NCBI GenBank assembly: GCA_030430835.1
Contig: JAUIKJ010000182.1
Location: 1-6,293, forward strand
Reading direction: 5' to 3'
DNA length: 6,293 nt
Source: Candidatus Hydrogenedentota bacterium
GTDB lineage: Bacteria > Hydrogenedentota > Hydrogenedentia > Hydrogenedentales > JAEUWI01
Below the pieces are notes generated by a model. It saw only the letters and a list, made by a program, of their open reading frames with translations. It was not told where the DNA came from and searched no databases. Position 1 is the stretch's first letter. Each line of letters starts with the position of its first letter. This document shows, piece after piece, positions 1 through 6,293 of the stretch. The position numbers were made by a program, and so were the translations under genes.

Positions 1-1125
<1,125 letters not shown>

Positions 1126-1146
1126 GGCTTGCGGCGGCACGCGGGA

Positions 1147-1611
1147 TCAGGCGTTGGGGCGCAGCGCGTAGAGCGGCTGGCCGAATTCTACCGCTTCGCC
1201 ATTTTCGACGAGCACGCGTTCGATGACACCGGCCTGCTTGGCCACGACCTCGTTCATGATCTTCATCGCTTCGACGATGCAGACGATCTGGTCGGGCTTC
1301 ACGCGATCACCGGGAAGGACGAAGGGTGCTTCACCGGGCGCGGGCGCGGAGTAAAAGGTGCCGACCATGGGGCTGTCGATGCTGACCAGTCCGTCGCCGA
1401 GCCCCTCTTCTTCCTCCGCTTCTGCGGCGGGGGCCGCTTCGGCCGGGGCGGGGGCCGGTGCCGGGGTGGCGACCGTGTGCATGACGGGCGCGGCCGCTCC
1501 GGCCACCTGCTTGGTCAGTCGCACGCGGCGATCTTCTTCTTCAATCTCGATTTCTGCGAGGCCGGAGGCTTCGAGAATCCGGATCAGTTCCTGGAGTTCT
1601 CCGAGGTCCAC
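1147..1611 (-). CDS. accB: Biotin carboxyl carrier protein of acetyl-CoA carboxylase
   Basis: AccB carries the biotin that AccC carboxylates and the carboxyltransferase (AccA/AccD) uses to make malonyl-CoA for fatty acid synthesis. At 154 residues it is of normal family length. The N-terminal helix region (1-35, MDLGELQELIRILEASGLAE) is typical of AccB. A flexible Pro/Ala linker follows (about 48-63, APAPAPAEAAPAA), then an acidic run (64-69), then the biotinyl domain (about 75-152). The biotin attachment site is EAMKIMNE with Lys117, codon 1263-1261. The thumb loop of true AccB proteins is present (about 88-98, SAPAPGEAPFV). The start is GTG at 1611-1609: there is no in-frame ATG between it and the efp stop, and an excellent GGAGG lies 7 nt upstream. 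The stop is TGA. The gene lies 33 nt after efp and 21 nt before accC, in the same operon. Confidence 0.97.
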   Translation of the reverse strand: MDLGELQELIRILEASGLAEIEIEEEDRRVRLTKQVAGAAAPVMHTVATPAPAPAPAEAAPAAEAEEEEGLGDGLVSIDSPMVGTFYSAPAPGEAPFVLPGDRVKPDQIVCIVEAMKIMNEVVAKQAGVIERVLVENGEAVEFGQPLYALRPNA

Positions 1612-1618
1612 TGGCTTT

Positions 1619-1623
1619 CCTCC
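1619..1623 (-). promoter_or_regulatory. Ribosome binding site of accB
   Basis: On the minus strand the sequence reads GGAGGAAAGCCAGTG, with a perfect GGAGG core 7 nt before the GTG. This is the strongest Shine-Dalgarno sequence in the window. It decides the accB start, because no ATG is available in frame in the 33-nt gap after efp. It suggests accB is initiated independently, unlike efp upstream and accC downstream. Confidence 0.85.
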
Positions 1624-1644
1624 GTTCCGTGCTGGCGTTGCAAC

Positions 1645-2202
1645 CTAGACGCGCTCGATGTATCCGCCGGTGCGGGTATCGACTTTGACGACGTCGCCTT
1701 CTTCGATGAAGAGCGGCACCTGAATGGTGGCGCCGGTCTCCAAGGTGGCGGGCTTGGTCGCACCGGACGAGCGGTCTCCCTGAATACCCGGGTCCGACTT
1801 GGTAACGGTCAGGGTAACATGCGCGGGCATGCTGGCCTTAATGGGACTGCCCTGATGAAAGAGAAGTTGCACCACTTCGTTTTCTTTCATCCACTTCGAA
1901 TCGTCGCCGACGAGGTCCTTGTTGACGGCAATCTGCTCGAAGGACTCGGGGTGCATGAAGTTGTAGAGGTCGCCGTCGTTGTAGAGATACTGCCAGTTCT
2001 GGGTCTCGAGCCGGACTTCTTCGAAGCGCTCGCCGGAACGGTAGGTCTTTTCCAGGTTGCGGCCGGTAAGCACGTGGCGAAACTTGGTGCGGACGAACGC
2101 GCCGCCCTTGCCCGGTTTGACGTGCTGAAACTCGACGATTTCCATGAGGTCACCGTCGAGATTGAGTACGAGCCCGTTACGAAAGTCTGCAGTCGAAATC
2201 AT
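1645..2202 (-). CDS. efp: Translation elongation factor P
   Basis: EF-P binds ribosomes stalled at consecutive prolines and promotes peptide bond formation. It is cytoplasmic. The 185 residues match the family length. The N-terminal KOW-like domain (about 1-62) carries the tip loop PGKGGAF at 30-36 with Lys32, the position that is post-translationally modified in many bacteria (E. coli Lys34, B. subtilis Lys32). Two OB-fold domains follow (about 66-127 and 130-185). The C-terminal family signature is complete at 150-169: K-P-A, then G157, VP at 162-163 and G169. The ATG overlaps the stop of the Xaa-Pro peptidase gene as ATGA (2202-2199). The Shine-Dalgarno sequence is weak (AAGGG about 13 nt upstream, GGG close to the start), so translational coupling is likely. 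The stop is TAG at 1647-1645. The modification enzyme is not in the window, so the chemistry on Lys32 is unknown. Confidence 0.98.
   Translation of the reverse strand: MISTADFRNGLVLNLDGDLMEIVEFQHVKPGKGGAFVRTKFRHVLTGRNLEKTYRSGERFEEVRLETQNWQYLYNDGDLYNFMHPESFEQIAVNKDLVGDDSKWMKENEVVQLLFHQGSPIKASMPAHVTLTVTKSDPGIQGDRSSGATKPATLETGATIQVPLFIEEGDVVKVDTRTGGYIERV
2199..2202 (-). promoter_or_regulatory. ATGA stop/start overlap, peptidase gene to efp
   Basis: The last bases of the peptidase stop codon (TGA, 2201-2199) overlap the efp ATG (2202-2200) in the four bases ATGA. With only a weak Shine-Dalgarno sequence before efp, re-initiation by ribosomes finishing the peptidase is the likely way efp is translated. 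This is inferred from the overlap geometry. Confidence 0.75.
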
Positions 2203-3272
2203 GTTCCCAGGACCCTTAATTCTTTCGGTAATTTGGTAAGCACTTCACAGCCACCTTCGGTGACGATGACCAAGTCTTCGATCCGCACGCCACCTTTGCC
2301 CGGCAGGTATATTCCGGGCTCGACCGTTACCGCCATGCCCGCTTCGAGCACGGCGTCGGATTGCTTGTTGAGGCGGGGCGCTTCGTGGATTTCCAGGCCG
2401 ACGCCATGCCCCAGCCCATGCCCGAACCGGTCACCGTACCCCGCGTCGGAAATGATGTTCCGGGACGCGGCGTCGACGTCTTTGGAGGGCGTTCCCGCCC
2501 TTAGGGCGGCCAGCCCGGCCAATTGCGCCTGAAGCGTGACCTGATAGATCTCCTCAAACCAAGCGCCGGGGATCGTACCGAAGGCGAAGGTACGAGTCAA
2601 ATCGGAGCAGTAGCTTTGGCGGATACAGCCGAAGTCGATGAGGATGATATCGCCTTCTTTGAGGGCGCGTTCACCGGGCATGCCGTGGGGCAACGAGCTG
2701 CGTTCGCCGAAGAGCACGATGGGGTCGAAGGAGGGTCCTTGCGCACCGCGCCGGGTCAGTTCGTAGATCAGCTTTGCGGCGAACTGGCGCTCCTGCACAC
2801 CGGGTACAAGGTCGGGAATCAGGTCAGCAAGAACTTCCTCGGCCAGGGCCGAAGCGGCACGGAGACGCTCGATCTCGCTGGCATCCTTGACCATGCGCAG
2901 GCCGGCCATGAGCGTCGGCTGGGAATCCAGTTCGCCATGGTAAGCGCGCGTGATGAGGTCGCGCTGGTGAACGCTGAGGACGGTCGCGTCGAAGGCGGTT
3001 TTCTGGGCCCCGAGCGCGGTGAGCAACTCCGCTGCACGGGTCTCTATGTTGCCGTCGACCTCGCGGATCTCATAGCCGTGTACCTGATCGCGGGCCTGTT
3101 CGGTATAGCGAAAGTCACAGAGGAACACTGCTTCCGCGGGCGTGACCACGATGGCGGAGGTGGTGCCGCGAAATCCGCTGAGGTACTCGTTGGAGGGGGG
3201 CGCGAAGCTGAAGAAGCTGTCGCAACCGAGGCCGCTGAGGGCGGCGCGCAGTCGGTCGAGTCGGGCGGTCAT
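2199..3272 (-). CDS. Xaa-Pro aminopeptidase / M24B family metallopeptidase
   Basis: This predicted cytoplasmic dinuclear-metal peptidase removes an N-terminal residue preceding proline, or splits Xaa-Pro dipeptides. At 357 residues it matches the short YqhT/PepQ-like members rather than the 440-residue E. coli PepP. The N-terminal creatinase-like domain spans about 1-125 and the pita-bread catalytic domain about 133-350. All five expected metal ligands are visible: D213 (LIDFG), D224 (YCSDLTRTF), H289 (GHGLGHGVGLEIHE), E318 (VEPGIY) and E332 (VRIED). The supporting histidines H196 (SLPHG) and H296 are also present, so it should be active. No signal peptide is seen. The ATG at 3272 has GGGGAG 5 nt upstream and overlaps the preceding gene as ATGA. 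The 3' end overlaps efp. Position directly before efp is conserved in many bacteria. Sequence alone does not separate aminopeptidase P from prolidase activity. Confidence 0.95.
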   Translation of the reverse strand: MTARLDRLRAALSGLGCDSFFSFAPPSNEYLSGFRGTTSAIVVTPAEAVFLCDFRYTEQARDQVHGYEIREVDGNIETRAAELLTALGAQKTAFDATVLSVHQRDLITRAYHGELDSQPTLMAGLRMVKDASEIERLRAASALAEEVLADLIPDLVPGVQERQFAAKLIYELTRRGAQGPSFDPIVLFGERSSLPHGMPGERALKEGDIILIDFGCIRQSYCSDLTRTFAFGTIPGAWFEEIYQVTLQAQLAGLAALRAGTPSKDVDAASRNIISDAGYGDRFGHGLGHGVGLEIHEAPRLNKQSDAVLEAGMAVTVEPGIYLPGKGGVRIEDLVIVTEGGCEVLTKLPKELRVLGT

Positions 3273-3283
3273 GAATTCTCCCC
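3269..3283 (-). promoter_or_regulatory. Ribosome binding site and ATGA overlap before the Xaa-Pro peptidase gene
   Basis: The minus strand reads GGGGAGAATTCATGA. A purine-rich Shine-Dalgarno sequence (GGGGAG, 3283-3278) lies 5 nt before the ATG. The ATG shares four bases with the TGA of the upstream ligase/polymerase gene. The site lies within the last codons of that gene, so the two are translationally linked. Confidence 0.75.
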
Positions 3284-6154
3284 GGCTGTGCTGGGCGCTT
3301 CGGCGGGCGCGCCGCCGAAGTTGGGTGTGAAGAGCCCCAGCGCGTTGCGTTTGTTGTAGATGGCATCGCCGCGCGCCTGGTGCTCGTCGGCGAGACGAAG
3401 GTATTGCTTGCGCTTCTCCTGGGTCTCGGGCTTGTCGTAGGCATTGGCAAGACGGCGGTAGGCGTAGGCGGCGGTGAGTTCGTATTGCGGCATGGCCTGG
3501 GCCAGCGGCGGCGCCTTCTCGACGAGTTCAATTGCTTTCGTGAAGGCATCCACGCGGTCGGCCGCACTTTCGGCCATGGCGGACTTCACCCAATAGGCGG
3601 AGGCGGCGGCGACGTAGAGGTCGGCGTACATTGGGCTGCGCTTGATCGCTTCACCGGACCAGTGAATCTGCTTGGCGACGCATTCGCGCTTGTCCTGCAT
3701 GTGCCGCTGCGCGATGAGTCCCTCGGCCAGCATGCCGTACCAGTTGGCGATGTGGTTCGCCAGTTGGGGATCGTGTGGGAAGCGTGCATCGATGGCCTCC
3801 AGTTCCGCGACCCATTTGAGGGCGCCCTTACGGGCGTTGCCGTAGGCGTTCCAGGGGTTGTCGATCCGGATGACGGCGTCGTCGGTAATTTCGTCGCCGG
3901 GCTGTAGACGGTAGACGGCGCTGGTAAGGGGATCGCGCATATAGAAGGTGCCGAAGAGCTTGAGCGTTTCGGTGTCGCGCACGAGGGTCCGGGCGGATCG
4001 CACGGGGATGCTGGGCTTGTTCGGATTTTTCTTCAGGGCGTAGTTCATGACGGTACCGAAGAAAAAGTCACCGACCTCGTAGCGGTGCTGGATCTCCTGA
4101 TCCTTCGATGCGGCGAGGAATCGCATGCGGCTGAGGGCCAGGTCCTGGGTGTAGACGCGCATGCTGAGGCCAACGGCGAGCGCGGCCAAGGCGAGGAGCG
4201 GCAGGAGCAGCCAGATGCGCGGTGCGGTGGACAGGGTCCGTCGCAGGGCGACGCGTGCGAAGAAAATGCCGGTGATCATGAAGGCGTAGAACATGAGGCT
4301 GGGGTGCTGGAAATTGATATCGATGAAGGCTTGTCCGAGGAAGGCGAGGATGCCCGTGAAGAGCCCGGCGAGCAGGATGCGTTCCTGGCGGTCTTCTTCG
4401 CGGATCACGGCGCGTGCCGCACACAGTACGACGGCGGACCAGAAGAGGATGAGGAGTCCACCGCCGAGGATACCGGTTTCCGCGAGTGCCTGCAGGTAGC
4501 CGTTGTGCGCTTCCCGCACGTCCCCATCGCCGATGCGCTGATAGGCGGGATAGGCCCACTCCATGGCACCGAGGCCAACGCCGTTGAGGGGATTGTCGGC
4601 GAAGATACGTGCGGCGACGCGCCAGTAGGTGAAGCGCAGGCGAAAGGACTCGGTGCCGCCGAGGTCGGCTTGGCGGCCGGCCTCGGTCACTTCGGTGCTG
4701 GGCTGGCCGGGCACTGGGGCGGGTGTGGCGGCGTCCTGTGCGCCGGCGCGGCCGTGCACGGTGAGGACGGCACAGGTCATGAGGAGTACGGCCGCGGCGG
4801 CGACGGCCCGCAGCCGTGCGGGCAGTCGGGACTCGGGTGTTCGGTAGATGAACACGCCGATCACCGAAGCGACGAAAAGCGCGAGCATGCCCCCGCGTGA
4901 GAAGGACAGGAACAGGGCCACGGCCAGGGCCACGGCCGCGGCGAGGTAGGAAATCCGGTAGAGGAAGCGGCCACAGGCGACGAGGCCGCGGCGGTCGGTA
5001 TAGAGGGCCAGCAGCAACGCGATGGCGGCGCCGACAATCACTGATACGACAAGGAGGCCACTGGTGTTCGCCGACCAGCCGGTGAGGGGTTGGCCGCGCA
5101 GCGGGCCCACGGCATAGGTGGCGGGCATCTGGAGGACGGCGAAGGCGGCACAGGTGCCGATGAACCAGGCGACGATGCCCACGGCGAGGGCCCGGTAGCG
5201 GCGGATCGTGAGCGCGGCCAAGGGTGCGTCGGCGACGGGGGCCGGGGCGCGGAAGTTCTGGATGGCCTGCAGGGCGACATGGGGCAAGAGCAGGATGACA
5301 AAGGCTGCGAAACTGTTGGGGAACAGCACGGTGCCGAAGGCGCGGTTTGTGTTGAAGCGGTGCGCGAGTTCCGGGGTCCAGTCTGCGATGCCGAAGAAGT
5401 GCTGGCGCAGGTCGGGGCGTTCGTTCAGGAGCACGCGGAGATAGGGAAAGATGTAGTAGTACTGGAGAATGGCGAAGGCGGCCTCGAGCCCGGCGACCAC
5501 GGCGATGCTGTAGAGTACAAACTGAATGGTGCGCCGTGACCGGAGGGTGTTGAGCACGAGCAGGAAGAGGAAGAAATAGTTGGCCCAAAGCAGGAGGTGC
5601 CGGTAGGACTTGGCGAACTGTATGGAGTCCACGGCACTGAGCACCTGAAAGAGCAGGACGGCGAAGAGCAGTGCGGCGAGGGGGCCGCTGCGCAGGGAAT
5701 CGCCGCGCATGAGTGCGCGCACCCCCCAGAGCACGAAGATGAAGATGGTGCCCCAGAGGAAATAGACGTTGTCCGAGGGGAAGGTGTAGCCGTCGAGCCA
5801 GGGACGGATCGTGGCGAGAACGATGAGGCCGCAGGCCGGGTGAATCAGGGTGCCGCCCACGAGCAGGGTAAAGCCCGCGAGGACCGAGGCGAGGTCGAAT
5901 CCGGTGGGGACGGGGCCGAGGTCGGTGGGGTCGAAGAATCCGAGCAGGTAGGCGCCGAATACCTTGGCGGGAATCAGGGCGCTGTTGAGGCCGAGTGCGA
6001 GCCAGGCGATGCAGATGGCGCCGGTGATGGCGGCGATCATGAGGCTCGCGCGCGGGGAAGTGAATTCCTTGGGCCAGAGGCCTTCCGTAGCCGGGGGGGC
6101 GGGCGCCTTCGCGACGGGGTCCGGGGCGGGCTTCCGATTTTTCTTGTTGGCCAT
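3269..6154 (-). CDS. O-antigen ligase/polymerase-like (Wzy_C) membrane protein with TPR-like C-terminal domain
   Basis: This is a predicted inner-membrane enzyme that joins or polymerises lipid-linked glycans, of the WaaL/Wzy/PglL superfamily. At 961 residues it is about twice the length of classical members. A charged, proline-rich cytoplasmic N-terminus (1-33) is followed by roughly 15-18 hydrophobic segments between about 36 and 664. The Wzy_C core carries LSFSRGGMLAL (416-426, R420). A periplasmic-type loop follows, first a low-complexity Pro/Ala stretch (about 467-490), then NPLNGVGLG (521-529) and EAHNGYLQALAETGILGGG (548-566). H550 sits where WaaL and PglL have their essential histidine. 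The last membrane segment is about 646-664. The remaining 297 residues are soluble: an unrecognised part (about 665-790), then helix pairs resembling TPRs (about 795-935, for example YADLYVAAASAYW followed by AFTKAIELVEKAP). The start ATG overlaps the upstream stop (TGATG). Whether it is an O-antigen ligase, a Wzy polymerase or a protein O-glycosyltransferase cannot be decided. Confidence 0.88.
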   Translation of the reverse strand: MANKKNRKPAPDPVAKAPAPPATEGLWPKEFTSPRASLMIAAITGAICIAWLALGLNSALIPAKVFGAYLLGFFDPTDLGPVPTGFDLASVLAGFTLLVGGTLIHPACGLIVLATIRPWLDGYTFPSDNVYFLWGTIFIFVLWGVRALMRGDSLRSGPLAALLFAVLLFQVLSAVDSIQFAKSYRHLLLWANYFFLFLLVLNTLRSRRTIQFVLYSIAVVAGLEAAFAILQYYYIFPYLRVLLNERPDLRQHFFGIADWTPELAHRFNTNRAFGTVLFPNSFAAFVILLLPHVALQAIQNFRAPAPVADAPLAALTIRRYRALAVGIVAWFIGTCAAFAVLQMPATYAVGPLRGQPLTGWSANTSGLLVVSVIVGAAIALLLALYTDRRGLVACGRFLYRISYLAAAVALAVALFLSFSRGGMLALFVASVIGVFIYRTPESRLPARLRAVAAAAVLLMTCAVLTVHGRAGAQDAATPAPVPGQPSTEVTEAGRQADLGGTESFRLRFTYWRVAARIFADNPLNGVGLGAMEWAYPAYQRIGDGDVREAHNGYLQALAETGILGGGLLILFWSAVVLCAARAVIREEDRQERILLAGLFTGILAFLGQAFIDINFQHPSLMFYAFMITGIFFARVALRRTLSTAPRIWLLLPLLALAALAVGLSMRVYTQDLALSRMRFLAASKDQEIQHRYEVGDFFFGTVMNYALKKNPNKPSIPVRSARTLVRDTETLKLFGTFYMRDPLTSAVYRLQPGDEITDDAVIRIDNPWNAYGNARKGALKWVAELEAIDARFPHDPQLANHIANWYGMLAEGLIAQRHMQDKRECVAKQIHWSGEAIKRSPMYADLYVAAASAYWVKSAMAESAADRVDAFTKAIELVEKAPPLAQAMPQYELTAAYAYRRLANAYDKPETQEKRKQYLRLADEHQARGDAIYNKRNALGLFTPNFGGAPAEAPSTAGENS

Positions 6155-6168
6155 CAGTCTTTCCCCCC
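6154..6168 (-). promoter_or_regulatory. Ribosome binding site and TGATG overlap before the Wzy_C gene
   Basis: The minus strand reads GGGGGGAAAGACTGATG. A purine-rich GGGGGGAAAG tract lies about 8 nt (from the G run) before the ATG at 6154-6152. It is a weak-to-moderate Shine-Dalgarno match. The final A of the upstream gene's TGA stop is the first base of this ATG, which supports translational coupling. Confidence 0.6.
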
Positions 6169-6293
6169 GGAAATCCGCTTGGCGTTCATCAGCAGGACAA
6201 TCAACAGGAATACTCCAAAGGTCTGCAATACGATAATGACGGTGCCGCTGCGGGTCAGCATCGGCAGGAGCGCGCCACCGAGTCCAACGACAC
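6154..6293 (-). CDS. C-terminal end of an unidentified membrane protein (5' part outside window)
   Basis: One minus-strand frame is open from the window edge to a TGA at 6156-6154. It encodes 45 residues that read VVGLGGALLPMLTRSG, then a hydrophobic span of about 20 residues (TVIIVLQTFGVFLLIVLLMN, about 17-36), then a basic tail AKRISGGKD. This looks like the last membrane helix of an inner-membrane protein with a cytoplasmic lysine/arginine-rich end. The stop overlaps the start of the Wzy_C gene by one base, which argues that this is a real gene in the same operon. The other two minus frames are either closed early or give an arginine-rich, non-membrane peptide. I do not recognise the family. 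The neighbour suggests an envelope or polysaccharide role, but that is only inference. Confidence 0.7.
   Translation of the reverse strand, partial: VVGLGGALLPMLTRSGTVIIVLQTFGVFLLIVLLMNAKRISGGKD

Noticed and set aside
1420..1480. A GC-rich near-repetitive stretch (GGGGCCGG-type units) that might be a repeat or structured element.
   Set aside because: It encodes the Pro/Ala linker of AccB. Such linkers are naturally repetitive and their DNA looks repeat-like, so no separate element is needed.
1612..1644. The 33-nt gap between efp and accB as a possible terminator or promoter.
   Set aside because: It shows no hairpin with a T-run and no -35/-10 pair. It is filled by the strong accB ribosome binding site.
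2523..3359. A 278-codon plus-strand open frame opposite the Xaa-Pro peptidase gene.
   Set aside because: It is antisense to a gene with every metal ligand intact, has a low-complexity Gly/Glu/Ala composition and no known motif. It is a high-GC shadow.
4085..4900. A 271-codon plus-strand open frame opposite the Wzy_C gene, rich in Glu, Gly and Ala.
   Set aside because: It is antisense to a well-supported membrane protein and its acidic/glycine composition is what the complement of hydrophobic high-GC codons gives. No motif was found.
4068..5588. A 506-codon minus-strand open frame inside the Wzy_C gene.
   Set aside because: It is an out-of-frame reading of the Wzy_C gene, extremely rich in Arg, Pro and His with no hydrophobic or domain pattern. 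The 961-residue frame has membrane helices and Wzy_C motifs.

Overview
The window is GC-rich (clearly above 60% by eye), bacterial and essentially fully coding. All supportable genes lie on the minus strand, so transcription runs from high to low coordinates. In that order they are: the 3' end of a gene for a small or C-terminally hydrophobic membrane protein (6293-6154); a 961-residue O-antigen ligase/polymerase-like membrane protein with a large soluble, TPR-like C-terminal extension (6154-3269); an M24B Xaa-Pro aminopeptidase (3272-2199); elongation factor P (2202-1645); biotin carboxyl carrier protein AccB (1611-1147); and the first 375 residues of biotin carboxylase AccC, which runs off the window (1125-1).

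The first three junctions overlap (TGATG, ATGA, ATGA). The next two gaps are only 33 and 21 nt. No stretch without a gene exceeds 33 nt, and I see no terminator or promoter inside the window. The six genes therefore look like one operon that continues beyond both edges. The order Xaa-Pro peptidase - efp - accB - accC is a well-known bacterial gene neighbourhood (for example the yqhT-efp...accB-accC region of Bacillus subtilis). It joins translation through proline-rich sequences, proline-specific peptide turnover and the first step of fatty acid synthesis. Having a cell-surface polysaccharide ligase/polymerase directly upstream and translationally linked to this block is less standard.

The organism cannot be named from this sequence. 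High GC, a lysine-type EF-P close to the Bacillus/Hydrogenedentes/Acidobacteria style, stand-alone accB and accC, and a very long Wzy_C protein with TPR-like repeats would suit a Gram-negative environmental lineage (PVC group, Acidobacteria, Hydrogenedentes or similar). That is inference with low confidence.

I found no mobile element, CRISPR array, tRNA, rRNA, riboswitch or anomalous-composition island. The most notable points are the architecture and placement of the Wzy_C-TPR protein, the same-frame arrangement of efp, accB and accC, and a few non-consensus residues in AccC. I see no good evidence for a wholly new system here.
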